NCBI GenBank assembly: GCA_036362985.1
Contig: JAYGXS010000007.1
Location: 9,136,532 to 9,200,531, forward strand
Direction of reading: 5' to 3'
From: Ligula intestinalis
Taxonomy: Eukaryota; Platyhelminthes; Cestoda; Diphyllobothriidea; Diphyllobothriidae
Length of the DNA: 64,000 nucleotides
Each line of letters begins with the position of its first letter. Positions within the stretch are counted from its first letter, which is position 1. The notes under the pieces are model-generated. The model ran no database searches, had not been told where the DNA came from, and saw nothing but the letters and a program-made list of their open reading frames with translations. Positions 45,365 through 55,950 of the stretch are shown piece by piece. The position numbers and the translations under genes are program-made.

Positions 45365-46037
45365 ATGTGATCAAAGTGGGGAAATTGACAGGAGCTGCCT
45401 CGAATATTGGCAAAGCAACCGAAGCTAGATCCAGGGAGTCGTATCACGAAATTGTGACTTCCATTTCGGGTTCTGTTTGCAGACAGATTAGAAGAGTGGA
45501 TGCATGTTTAAGAATTGATTGTGCGTTACTTGACGGTGTATTTATGAGCTGTTTGAAGAGGAAGATGAGGATGACCTATATGGTTACTAGTTTTTAAGCA
45601 GGCAAGTTGTTGGGTCCAGAGTTAATCTGCTGTCAATTCAATGTGGTAGTTGATTTTTTCCTGTATTTTCATTTGTTTGCATATTAAAATAACGATTTTT
45701 TGAGCTGCAATTTTACCATTACCCTTGGCAGCGTTTTATAACATGGAACATTGTTGGTTTCATTCATAACCAGAAAAAGTAATAAGTTTGTAAGGTTGAA
45801 ATACGTGATTGGTGACTATGAATCTACGAAACTCGGGTGATTCGGTTTCGGATTAGTATAAACGGTTAAATAGCGTCTTTGTCAGTTTTCTCATGGTTTT
45901 TTGAGGCGATACTTAATTCTTCTCCACATTCTCTACTGGACGTCGATAAAAAGGCGGTTCATATAAATCCTGATTTTAGGTCAGCGAATTACATGCGAGA
46001 ATGTTTATCAGCTTTGGTTCGCTACATTTTAACCACG
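45365..46037 (+). CDS. Two linked exons, possible C-terminal part of the same gene
   Basis: Exon 45365-45535 (acceptor GTTAGCAG, donor GTGTAT) and exon 45886-46037 (acceptor TTGTCAG, donor consensus GTAAGT) join in phase 1. The product reads VGKLTGAASNIGKATEARSR, then QIRRVDACLRIDCALLDVF, FEAILNSSPHSLLDVDKK and YMRECLSALVRYILTT. It is helical and leucine-containing, as one might expect for the C-terminal helical part of an axis protein, but I see no specific SYCP2 match. The link to the exon at 41887 is not proven, since the entry phase differs from the exit phase at 41973. Confidence 0.5.
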
Positions 46038-46199
46038 GTAAGTCAGTTTTTTTCAGCTTTCCGATGTTGTGCCTTTGAACGAAGTTGACCTATGAATTGC
46101 CTTTGCTCTCATGTAGGTAGAAGTAGGTGGGGAATTTTAAATGTCACCAGGTTGAATTCACGTTGAATTCACACAAAAGTCCCATTGAGTCCGAGCAGT

Positions 46200-46690
46200 G
46201 AGTGTACTCGGACCACTTCAATCATCAGGCAAAATCCAAGGTTGTAGTTAAAAGATAGAAGACACCAGTCAGGGTATTTGCTGTACACATAGCCCTGCCT
46301 GGCTGTCCCAGGCTACTAGAATAGCCAGAGCTATAGTGTTGACTGCGTCCAGTCAGGTCTGCGAAACTGTGACTGTCTGTGGGAGAGAGAGTGATGGTGG
46401 TAACTGATTTTACATGATTTTGAGGCAAGTTCAAGTTGTGTGCGACTGGCGTGTTGCGTCGTCCGATGGGTGGTATGTTCAAGTGGCCCTTTGGAAACCA
46501 CGGCTATCTGGACGCGGATGAGGGCGCGCGCGCGAAGAAATCGGTCAAGGGTCTTCTGGTCAGCCAGTCGGAAAGCGCTGTCTGTGAAGTTGCATTACGC
46601 TGACCCGCAGCGGGCGGTGAACAAGGAAGTCGGAGACAGCATTGTTGGCCGTCCGCCACAAGCCTCTCCACAGAGGTGCAAAAAACCCTC
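46200..46690 (+). repeat. Unnamed dispersed repeat, copy 1
   Basis: It shares several blocks in the same order with 48880-49435: AGCCA.AGCT.GT.TTGACTG, GTGG..ACTG with GGTTCAAGTT-like sequence, GCAGCGGGC, and ATTG.TGGCCGTCCGCC. The two copies differ a lot in between. Confidence 0.55.
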
Positions 46691-47583
46691 TTAACGCAAA
46701 CATTATGGAGAATAGCCACTAGGTCTTCAGTTTATCGTTTCATTGTGCAGCTTTACTGAGGTTAAAAACGAAAAGCGTTAATCTATAGGATCTAACAAGA
46801 AGTCCAGTTTTCTGCGCAGGCGTGTTGTCTTTGTCTTTGACCGAGAGGAACTTTTATTTTAATGCCCTTCAAAACACATATTTTGCAGAAGAGTTTTGAT
46901 TTTGATCAAAAGTGTTTTACCTGTTGATTTTTCTTTTTAGGAGGATATTATTATGACAAGGTAAGCTTTACCGACACATTCAGTTCATAAGTAAACTTTA
47001 TTTATCCATTTAAACGGAGGATATGCACACTGAGGTATCCTTGGTTTGCACAAACTCTCTACAATACGAGGGCTACCAAAATGAGACTAAGTTTAATTTT
47101 TTTCATTTAAGGTAACACCTTAAAATGAATCTCCTAGGGGGTTTTCCACCGTTCCAAACACATTTTAAATATTCTCCTGAAATAATGCTGCTTAGCGGTG
47201 TGCAGTTATTTGTCTTACTCTCCTTTTTAAAAGTTTTTCTGTTTAGCTTTTTCGTAATTTCTGCGAATAAGGAAAAAGTAAGGGGAGTAAGGTTAGGCGA
47301 GTAAGACGGGGGGAGGAAGGGCCAACAGTGATCATGCTGCCTTTCGTCAAAACCTGGTTGATTTTGAACGTTGTGTGAGCGGGTGCTTTGGCACGATTTA
47401 GTAGCCAGCCCCCTCCCCCCCCCCCCTCTGATCGCCACAATTCAGGCCGTTTTTTTTTCTCATGGGCTCAGGCAAGCACTTCAGCAATTACGGATAGTAA
47501 TGCTGGTTCATTGCAGTAACATGAGGAAACCTGTTGAATGTTTCATGGCTCTTACCCCCTGATACATGGAAGCTACATCTCAG
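46691..47583. other. No firm feature other than the micro-exon candidate
   Basis: It contains a poly(C) tract at 47406-47425 but no repeat that I can name. Confidence 0.3.
46941..46960 (+). CDS. Candidate 20-nt micro-exon
   Basis: A pyrimidine-rich acceptor (TTTTTCTTTTTAG) and a consensus donor (GTAAGC) flank just 20 nt, encoding EDIIMT plus two bases. Its phase-0 entry fits the exon ending at 46037. Read on in phase 2 it could join a short terminal exon at about 47517-47562 (acceptor TTGCAG, ending in TGA). Confidence 0.3.
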
Positions 47584-47868
47584 GATGTATTGGCCGCAAT
47601 AACCTCGGACGATCCATCTGTCGCCCTAGCTTGCGTATTCTCGGTCCCAACTGTCAGGTTAATGGTTTCTCCTTACGCTTCTCTCCTCGAAGACAATTCC
47701 ACGCTGAATTTTCCGAAAAAAACACATCTTATTAGATTGAGCTGTGATACTCGCAGACCCGCATGCTGCTTCGGTAGCCGTCGTGTTAACCCAAATGTTC
47801 AATTGTTTTCCTTTTTTGTCGTTATAACGCGATCCCAGAAGGGAGGGCGGAGCGTAATACTGTATTAA
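47584..47868 (+). CDS. Candidate exon, unrecognised
   Basis: After an acceptor ACATCTCAG the frame reads DVLAAITSDDPSVALACVF, SVPTVRLMVSPYASLLED and continues to a stop at 47868. Entry in phase 0 would fit the exon ending at 46037. The true 3' end may be a donor near 47655 (GTTAAT). AATAAA at 47971 could be a poly(A) signal. The codon pattern looks coding, but I recognise no family. Confidence 0.35.
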   Translation, partial: DVLAAITSDDPSVALACVFSVPTVRLMVSPYASLLEDNSTLNFPKKTHLIRLSCDTRRPACCFGSRRVNPNVQLFSFFVVITRSQKGGRSVILY

Positions 47869-48879
47869 GACGTATTTTCATGAAGTTTCATAGTAATTGT
47901 GAGTACAGGTGGGTCCCCAATAGCCGCCTGGAATGTTTATTCGAGGTTGTTGCTTCCGACCCTTTGGCACAAAAAGCTGAATAAAAAGACTGCGGTGGCA
48001 AGCAACGTCTTTGATGGAAGATCATAGTCGTCTTGTCGTAAATTGTAGAGTCGACAAGCGAAGGTTCCTCAAATCACAAGTCAGGTGAGACAGATTTGGT
48101 AGGAACAGCTTTACTGCACAAAGAGGAACTGTACGAAGGCTGTATGATGAGACAGCTGCCAGCTTTATCTGCACGCCAGTTGGGTCCGTGAAGTTGTGCG
48201 TTGTTGTGTAGCTTTGCCCACGCGATGAGTACTGTATCATGTACAGCCAATCAAATGAAGCGGAAATATCGATTGACTTTGAGCTTACACCCTTATCAAG
48301 CGGTAAGTCAACCGATAGCGTTATAATGGCCGATAGCGCGCGGACAGGGTAGTTTGTCACACGGACAAAATTAGTTACCGCAGTAGCACTGGGCGCGCGG
48401 ACTCCTACAGTCTTGCCATCATTCAGTTACCGGGATTCGCGATATCTTATCAGACTTTTCACGTGCCAGACCTCAGCCCGGCGCACCCCTGTAACACTGT
48501 CACAAATATTCGCATATACCATGCACTTTTCCGGTCTGTCCAGCTCAGTGGTTTTGGAGGCTGGGTGGTGAGCGTAGAAGCTGAACGACAGTTGGGGGTA
48601 TTATACTATCCCTGCTTGGGGATCGTCCTTCGAATGGATGTACACCGACTTCGTCTTACATGAGACAGTCTACACGCGCTACGACAACATCTTAGTCGCA
48701 GGCCATTGAAAACTTGAGTATCTTCTTCGACCTCCACCTTATGAGCTCATTGTTACTACCTTCGAGCTGGCACGTTACCCAATTGGATGCCCTGTAGCGG
48801 TCTAAGTCGCTTTTGTGCCTAGATTACTAAAATCATCAGATCGAAAGCCCAGATTGGAAGGTAAAAGGCAACAGTCACC
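47869..48879. other. No recognised feature
   Basis: I see no supportable exon or named repeat. Confidence 0.3.
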
Positions 48880-49435
48880 ATAAAGAGTGATTTATTGTGC
48901 ACAGAACTCCTAATTGCTGTCTCAGGTGGCAGTGGCCACTGTCGAAGCCAAAGCTAGTATTGACTGCCTCCAGCCAAACCTGAGAGAGCATGAAACAGTG
49001 GTGGCAGCTGCTTAGGTAGGACGGTGGAGCAGGTTCAAGTGTTCTGTTCTGTTATTGGTGCATTGCAATTGCCTGAGGGGATGTCGCCTGCAAGGCCCCC
49101 TGCTGCCTTGGCCAAACAAATGGCGTGGTTAGCAGCCCTTAGGAAGGCGTGCTTAGTTGGACGCGCGTGTTTGCGCGGGTGTGTGCGACGTGTGTGTGTG
49201 TGTGTGACTGAAAAAGCTGGGGGGGGGCGCCGGAATGCCAACGGACAGAGGACGCTGGCGCAGCTGTTATCAGTTAGCCATAAGCAGCTGCGAGGTCAAG
49301 CCTCGGGAAACGGGGCACCAGTGAAAGAAAGCATTGGAACAGTTATTTGTGATGACGCATGATTTTGGGGCAGCGGGCTTTGGAGAACGAAGAGTGAGTG
49401 GACAGGCATTGTGGCCGTCCGCCAGAGTTTAACAT
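48880..49435 (+). repeat. Unnamed dispersed repeat, copy 2
   Basis: This is the counterpart of 46200-46690. It includes a short (GT)n tract at 49189-49206 and a G run near 49220. The 112-codon open frame at 49024-49362 lies wholly within this repeat. Confidence 0.55.
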
Positions 49436-49825
49436 AAAGCCTCGTTCGATACGGCTCCTCAAGACCTGACAGTGGTTATTGGCTCTTAGGTATTCAATCT
49501 CCATCGCTGGCGAAGAGAATGGGTTGAACTGTCCAGGTCGGCTACCTTGGATCATCAGGCGTGGAGAGGTGCAATTTTGAATATTATTGCGGCCTACTAG
49601 ATCAGGCATGATCGCAGTAGTACGAAGTACAAGTGAATACGTAGATGAGAGCGACTTTGCCCACGTTGCTTTTTCCAGAGACTTATGGCTCTCGTCGTTT
49701 GCCTTCAGTGCCTCCTCTAGATGCGTTAGAAAAAAATGCAAAGCTGCTGAATGTCATAGCCCTCAACAAAATGCACATAGGCAGAATCATTCTGATTTTC
49801 TGTTATACTGGTTTCCTCTTTTTAG

Positions 49826-49918
49826 ATTCCATCATATAAAGGATCAAGCAAAAGCGATGCAAAAGATGATAGAGTTGGCACCACAAGGAAGCCAAGATCC
49901 CGTCTAGCCACCTTCTAA
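49826..49918 (+). CDS. Candidate terminal exon, basic tail
   Basis: After a strong acceptor (CCTCTTTTTAG) one frame encodes IPSYKGSSKSDAKDDR, then RKPRSRLATF and a TAA. A companion exon may begin at 49679 (acceptor TTTTTCCAG; TYGSRRLPSVPPLDALEKNA). A second frame also stays open (FHHIKDQAKAMQKMIEL), so the reading is uncertain. Confidence 0.3.
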   Translation: MPSYKGSSKSDAKDDRVGTTRKPRSRLATF

Positions 49919-49921
49919 TCT

Positions 49922-50384
49922 CCTATGCCATGAACTAGCATCAATGCTCTCACTTTTTTACACGTTTGTAATCCTTCCATTTGGCGTTGTTTAATATGGG
50001 GTGGTTTTTTCCCCGTTTTCACCTATTTGATACGTTTGTGTACATTTACTTGATTTTTTTAAACATACATCATGTTTTCCTAGACTTTCTCCCTATTTAG
50101 TGTATGCCTCCCTGTAATTATCAACTCCAACTAAACTTCCTTTAGAGGTGTGACGCAAACCGTTAGTTTAAAACAAGATCAAATATACCAAACTCTCCTG
50201 TGTTCGCTCAGCATTCGAAACTGATGGGGTTAGTATCTCCTCGCTGTGCACGCACCGTATTCCACTACAATGGTCTGGTTACAGGTTAGGCTGACAATCT
50301 AAACTGAGTGAATTTGTAAAGTTTATCGGCCCTATTTTGAACTGATGATGGGGGCGTGTTTTGCAAGGTCTTATTACACTTTAT
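49922..50384. other. No recognised feature
   Basis: The stretch between the last exon candidate and the CR1-like element is AT-rich. Confidence 0.3.
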
Positions 50385-50473
50385 AATAATAATATGTTTA
50401 TTATGCCAGTTTACAGGCAATTGTAAAGAGTTGGTAATGCACCTCTTGGGCGCCTTCCAACACCTCGAAGACC

Positions 50474-50588
50474 TGAAAAAAACCTAAAACAAACTCCCTA
50501 TGTTGTAGCCAGTATTGGTTTTGTTTCAGTTTTTTTGTTTTGTCAATACTGGGCGAGATAGGGAGTTTGTTTCAAGTGAAAAAAACCT
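50474..50588. repeat. Hairpin insertion flanked by 12-bp direct repeats
   Basis: A 91-bp segment (50486-50576) has inverted arms AAACAAACTCCCTAT and ATAGGGAGTTTGTTT that pair perfectly over 15 bp. After a small internal loop, CCAGTATTG pairs with CAATACTGG. It is flanked by identical 12-mers TGAAAAAAACCT at 50474-50485 and 50577-50588. It sits in the 3' noncoding part of the CR1-like element. It could be a tiny inverted-repeat transposon; the transcript would also fold like a microRNA precursor. Confidence 0.75.
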
Positions 50589-50830
50589 GCCTTCAAAGGT
50601 ATGATACAAACGGAATAAATGTACAGTTGTAAGCAGAGTTGACTCATCAGCAGGAGAACTGTTTCATATCGTTTCAGGACATTAGTTCCAGACGGAGAGG
50701 GTTGGCACAAGAACACAGTGTTCTCAGTCTTCCTTCGATGGTTGTCGGCAAAAGTTGCGCGCTATCGGCTGAAGGGTTAGCAGACTGCGGGCTGCTGCTT
50801 CATTATCTTCAGCATGAAGCCTGGCGGGGT

Positions 50831-52625
50831 TCAAAGTCCACAAATGCCATCAGAGTGAAAGAGAGATTCCACCGAGTCAGCACCCAAAATTCGTGACAGT
50901 TGTCCTGAATGTAGAAAACTAGTTATAGCTCTCTTAAACATAAAGTAGCTTTGCTGGGTTTTAATACTTTTGGGCAGCTTATTCCAGATTGTTATGGCGT
51001 TAACTGAAAAGAATTGCCGGTACTTAACTGTAGGTGCCATAGGAAGAAATAAAAATACGTCTCGATGACTGGCGCGTCGAGAGTGCTCAAGCTGCCTTAT
51101 TGTACTAAGAGAATTAAAGGTTTGACCATTCAAAAGTTTAAACAGTTAAAATAGACCTTTCTGCAATCGACGAAGCCACAGGGGATCCAGCTTTATAAGT
51201 TCGCACCTTTGTTGGTAGGTTAAGTTATGGTGTTCTGTAGTGAAAACTCTTCTAGTGAAGAAGTGCTGCACCAATTCTATTTTCTTCCGTTCACTAGTGC
51301 GCAGAAGACTGAATAGAGGCGAGCAGTATTCAAGACAAGGTCCCACGTACATATTATAAAGGCTAGTTCTAACCTTGATAGTCTTAAAATTTCTAAGGAT
51401 AAATCCGGTGGTTCGGCGTGCTTTCGAGACTATCAGGGCACAGTGCTCTGACAAATTGANNNNNNNNNNCGTCGCCAACAACCATAACGCAACATTTGTG
51501 TCATGAAAGGGTGAGGTGCCATGTGCAACACCACTGGGTGAAGGCCTGAGAATCCTTTTTTATCAGCTCAAGCACGATGTTGCGATCTGCCAGTTTATAT
51601 CGATAAGCGACATTTAAATCATCAGCGTACATGAAGGGTCTGCCATACTGAAAACAATCTGAAACGTCGTTGGCAAACAGGCAAAATAGGAGCGGACCCA
51701 GTACACAACCCTGTATAACTCCACTCCTCACATGCGTCGGGTTGGAGATAACATTGAAAATTTTTACTCGTTGTGTGCCAGCATCCAAATAGGAAGATAT
51801 GCAGTTCGGAGGCTTGCTACCTATGCCGAAGGAGGCCAGTTTCAGAAGGAGGAGGTTATGATCGACTCGATCAAAGGCCTTAGTAAAATCAAAATAGACG
51901 CTATCAGTAGCAAAACCGCTGTCTCTAGATTGCAGCACATAATCGAAGAAAGAGAGCTGACAGGTGTCACAAGATCGTTTCTCGATAAAGCCATGTTGAG
52001 CTGTATTGAGCAGGTTGTTCTCTGTCAAGTGACGCATCATCTTTTCTTTGATTAAGGTCTCCAAGATCTTCGAGGCTGTGGGAAGTGGCCTAAAGTTGTC
52101 GAATGAGGTCGATCGGTCATGCTTGCGAATAGGCATTATGTGCGATTCCTTCCACAACGAAGGAAAGGTTTCGCTCTCAAGAGCAAGATTAAATAACTTA
52201 CAAAGAATCGACGGAAAGATATCATTCGCTTCAGCTTTTAGAAGGCTAACTGGGACGCCATCAGGTCCTGGACTATAAGATTGACGATAACGACGAATGG
52301 CTACAGTCACATCCCAGAGGGTAAAACTTATGGTTTCGAGTACGGCACCCGTCCAAGCCTGGATAGCAGGAGGTGCAGCGAACGAGCTTTCACTAAACGT
52401 TTTGGATAGGAACGCATTGAAGCTATCGGCGGTCAACTAAGCGTCAGCTATGGGGTTTCCTAGAGCATCTTGAAGTATGGGGTGTTGCGTTTTCCTCTGC
52501 GCTTTTACTGTACACGAAAAGAGTTTCGCAACATTTAGGGAAGGATTTTCAGCGAAGTGGGCCTCATCGGCTATCTGCTTTTCTTCGGAGAGCTTGTTAG
52601 CCTGCTCAAAGATCAGTGTGATCAA
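50831..52625 (-). pseudogene. CR1-like reverse transcriptase ORF, broken
   Basis: From 52625 the frame runs with one in-frame stop near 52437. It then encodes the RT core (SPGPDGVPVSLLK, FDNFRPLPTASKILE, NTAQHGFIEKRSCDTC, YFDFTKAFDRVDHNLLL, VIQGCVLGPLLF, FMYADDLNVAYRY). The frame changes at the N gap; 51146-51481 continues with ARRTTGFILRNF and NMYVGPCLEYCSPLF, and 50831-51133 ends with FFSVNAITIWNKLPKSIK, the usual C-terminal block. The YADD box is intact. Whether the break at the gap is biological or an assembly effect cannot be told. Confidence 0.85.
51460..51469. other. Assembly gap (10 N)
   Basis: Ten undetermined bases lie inside the reverse transcriptase frame. The gap length is probably arbitrary. 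Confidence 0.99.
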
Positions 52626-52639
52626 GGGCAGAGTCGGTC

Positions 52640-52760
52640 AGGTCAGGTCAGTTCAGGTTTATTAAGGGAAATATAGGCAAACGCCTTTGAGCTCCCTCTT
52701 GGTACACAGTAGTGAAGAACAGAGCATTTTAAAAGTGGTTGTTTGCATTATCGCACGTGA
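52640..52760 (-). mobile_element. CR1 3' end, subfamily with CTGAC tail
   Basis: Minus strand: GAGGGAGCTCAAAGGCG, then TATATTTCCCTTAATAAACC and a short tandem run of CTGAC units. This is a relative of the 13.9 kb CR1 tail. A third version in the plus direction lies at 54829-54880. The left boundary towards 53050 is unclear. Confidence 0.65.
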
Positions 52761-53990
52761 AAGTCGGTAAGTTCGGAAAGGGAAACGTACACGACTACTC
52801 AGTTGTTCCAAGTAATATGATCACACGTGGTGATGTCAGTTGACACGAGCCGGTAGGTGTTATTGAGCAAAAAGAGCAGACAGTGAAAAAACTCCTAAAG
52901 CATGGCTCAGAAATTCTAGGAGTTGGAATGCCATTTGTGGGATTTTTATGAGAATAACTGTCGCTCGTGGGGGTTTAAATTATGTGCGAGATGGGACCAG
53001 CGTACTGCTGATCACGTTTCTGGCAAACTAGGAAAAGCCCATCGCCTTTAATAGCTTTATCGGAAGGGTCAGACTAGGAGGGGACCGCAGAGTCATAAGA
53101 AAATCTCGAAGAGACTGAGGTGCGACAATGATAGGCCCTTGCTATCAGCCAAATCTGCCGATGAGGTGATGAGAACCAGGGAATCCGCCACGGTCGTCAT
53201 AGTTTCAGAACCACCTAAGCATGTGAACTCATTGCCGAGAAAAATGAACGTCTGCTATAAAAGTCGTGAATGAATATGCTCAAGATTGATTTAGAAAAAT
53301 TCTACAAAACGTTAACACTTGAAAAAAGCTTTACTTATATATTTTGGCGTCTGAGGTCTGCAAACTTTAAACTTTTTGTTGATAAAGTCAAGGTCAGAAT
53401 TTGAAATTTTGGCCAGTGGATTGATTTTCCTAACAATTAAGGATATCTCTTCTGTTATAAATGAAAGAGCAACTTCTTTTATCTGAAACGGAACAGTTTT
53501 CAGCATACTTGGTTACTTCTAGACTAAGTTCTACAATAGCAAATGCAAAGTAAAGTGGCAATAATATCAACGGCGATTTCCGAAAAAAACTGTTTCGCAA
53601 TGTTCCGTGACAACTCTGTCAAATTTTTGTTAGGTTAACTGTCTCAAACTTCAGATCGATTGTATAGTTAATTTCGTTGCCATCTGTATACTTAATAAAA
53701 GTCTTGCCTGCCCCTGTGTGGACCTCCATTATCATTGGTCCCAGGGGTCAGATTTAAATGCCTTTTGCGCCTTCTCACGCGGGCATGCGCGCCTGTCCGT
53801 ATGTCAGTCACGCGACACGCCACCCACCTTTCGCGCGCCAGTCCGTACGTCGATCACACAGGGGAAGGTGCCGGTGTCACTGGTGTCATTGGTGTCATTG
53901 GTGGCAGGCAGCTGTTTCAGTCTCTTGATTGACATCTGACGTGACAGGCGGATGTGAATACGCCACGGGGGGTGGGCGAGGGGTGGCGAA
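52761..53990. other. No recognised gene
   Basis: The left part may be more 3' noncoding sequence of the CR1 copy. Near 53875-53910 there are a few short TGGTGTCAT-like tandem units. Confidence 0.3.
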
Positions 53991-54019
53991 GGGGTGGGGT
54001 GGAGGAGCAAAAAGGGTGA

Positions 54020-54835
54020 TGCCGCTAAGATCTCGAGGACTGGGGAACGCCGTCTACCTCGCTATATGCATGAGAAAGCTCAAGATGCGTTGGTTTATGT
54101 TAAACATTTTGGACGCCCGGATCTATTCATTACTTCTACCTGCAACCCATCATGGCCTGAAATTACTGATGAGCTGCTCCCCGGTCAAATGCAAAATGAT
54201 CGCCATGATTTGTCCGCGTGTGTATTCCAGCTTAAGTTGAAAACTATGATGTAACTCATCACAAAATTCAAATTTTCGGTGACGTTCAGTGTCATATGTA
54301 CACTGTAGAGTGCCCCATGTTCACATTTTGATCTGGCTAAAGGAAAAACGGCACTATCCTGATGTCGACAGATTCATACGCGCAGAGTTGCCTTACCAGT
54401 CCGTTGACCAGGTTCTGCTTGAAACGATCAAAACTCAAATGGTGCATGACCCATGCGGTCAGATAACTCCCAACAGTCCTTTCATGAAAGATGGTAAATG
54501 TAGCAGGAGATATCCCAAGCGATTCCTAGGTGCAACTTAGACTGATGGCGATGGTTACCCTCTCTACAGAAGGCGACAATCTGAGGTTGGCGGATTCGAA
54601 GCAGTTATCAATGAACGGCGAACCGATGGGGTTGTAATTGATAACCGTTGGATTGTACCGTATTGTCCCCTACTGTCAAAAGTATTCAACACCCACATCA
54701 ATGTTGAACTTGCAACTCAGCGAAGTCCATCAAGTACGTCTGCAAGCACATCGACAAAGGTTCTGCTCCCCTTAAAGCAGTTTCATTACTGGCAACGCCA
54801 CAGGTTCTGCATCACAGCTATATACAAAGAGGGAG
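54020..54835 (+). pseudogene. Helitron Rep (HUH endonuclease) relic
   Basis: The first frame gives RYMHEKAQDALVYVKHFG, RPDLFITSTCNPSWPEIT and DLSACVFQLKLK, which is the Helitron-like N domain. After a frame change the HUH motif VPHVHILIWLK appears, then CGQITPNSPFMKDGKCSRRY and, after an in-frame TAG at 54538, DGYPLYRRR. A second frame change leads to IKYVCKHIDKGSAPLKA, the tyrosine motif region. Helitron Rep proteins nick DNA for rolling-circle transposition. This copy is dead and lacks the helicase, being cut off by the CR1 3' tail at about 54829. Confidence 0.85.
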
Positions 54836-54880
54836 TTCAGAGGTATTTACCTATATTTCCCTAATAAAACTGAACTGAAA
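54829..54880 (+). mobile_element. CR1 3' end, severely truncated copy
   Basis: GAGGGAGTTCAGAGG, then ACCTATATTTCCCTAATAAA and CTGAACTGAA resemble the 52.6-52.7 kb tail in opposite orientation. Only about 50 bp are present, abutting the Helitron relic. Confidence 0.65.
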
Positions 54881-55272
54881 ATAGCTATTTTAAGAGGTTC
54901 TCATATAAGGTTTGCCTACATTAGGGACAGCAACGTGTAAGGAAGCACAAGGCCAAGCCGGGCTTCCGCGCTAGTTACTAATAAAGTTCTCAAACGCATT
55001 CCTTGCCTATAACCCCTCAAATATTAAATATAAATTTAATACGGAGTAATGCAAAGAACAGCTTCCAAGTTTATTACTCAATTTTATGGCACGAAACTTG
55101 ACAGATTTCCAAAATATAAATTTTAAAACTTATTTTGCTCTTTGATTCCCAAAAGTAATGCGCTATCTCCTAATTACACTAACCTGAATTTCATCGATGC
55201 AAAACAACATTTTCCGTTTTGTGAACAGATATAATTAACAAATTTCTGCTTTTAATTAATGCTCCTTTATAG

Positions 55273-55399
55273 TGCAACATGCACACACAAGAAGTTATTT
55301 TCTGCAGCGTTTAATAGCATAGGAAATTCCTCGGATATCAACAAATGCTGGATTTTGCCCATTTTCGTCTCTATTTTCTCCCAGTATTCTGATCTGAAC
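55273..55399 (+). CDS. Candidate exon of an unrecognised gene
   Basis: The acceptor is TCCTTTATAG and the donor a consensus GTAAGTAA. It is phase 2 in, phase 0 out. It encodes ATCTHKKLFSAAFNSIGN, then CWILPIFVSIFSQYSDLN. It splices in phase to 55813-55950. No family is recognised. Confidence 0.35.
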
Positions 55400-55812
55400 G
55401 TAAGTAAATTCTATTTAACAATATTTTGCGACCCAGTTCAACCCAATGAACTAAATAAACATCCTTAAGTGTGCGTAAAATCCTCCTATCCTCAACCTTG
55501 CATCAGATATGCAATCTACTGCAGGTATAATAAGGCTCCATATTGTCTACATATACTTTCTACTCACATGCAAAGTAAGTTCGAGGGTTACCTTTTTGCT
55601 AATGTAAAAACACCGATATCGCATTCGTTCACTCCAATGAGCGAACAGTAATTTTCTATTCGCTTTCGGGATCAGTTAACTGAACTTCCGAGTTAGTCAT
55701 CGTTATCAAAATCCCTCTCGCTTATATCTAGAATGCTCATCGTATGTCAAGATGGATGAATGGGAGGGAAATTGGCGGTAGCAACTATTTATATACAAAA
55801 CCGTATTTGCAG

Positions 55813-55950
55813 GCATGCAATAATTTGCTTGTGAATTTCTCGGACTATTCAAATTTACAGTTAACCCAGCCTACGGAAGGTCAAGGTGCCCATCTCTTCA
55901 AGAGCCATCAGATTAGAAACCATATTTTAAGCATCTTGTTCAACCGATAG
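55813..55950 (+). CDS. Candidate terminal exon of the same unrecognised gene
   Basis: After an acceptor TATTTGCAG, phase 0, the frame encodes ACNNLLVNFSDYSNLQL, then GAHLFKSHQIRNHILSILF and a TAG at 55948. It may be the 3' end of a short gene whose other exons are not visible. Confidence 0.35.
   Translation, partial: ACNNLLVNFSDYSNLQLTQPTEGQGAHLFKSHQIRNHILSILFNR

Larger units (their letters stand above)
50385..52625 (-). mobile_element. CR1-like non-LTR retrotransposon, 5'-truncated
   Basis: On the minus strand it carries a reverse transcriptase and C-terminal region, followed by a noncoding 3' part ending in an ATAATAATAAT-type tail near 50385-50400. It starts abruptly near 52625, right behind the 3' tail of another CR1 element. 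The RT differs clearly from that at 14-16 kb, so a second family is present. An assembly gap of ten N (51460-51469) lies within it. Confidence 0.82.

Noticed and set aside
49024..49362. 112-codon plus-strand frame
   Set aside because: It lies wholly within the unnamed repeat copy 2 and spans a (GT)n tract. The frame is not kept in copy 1.
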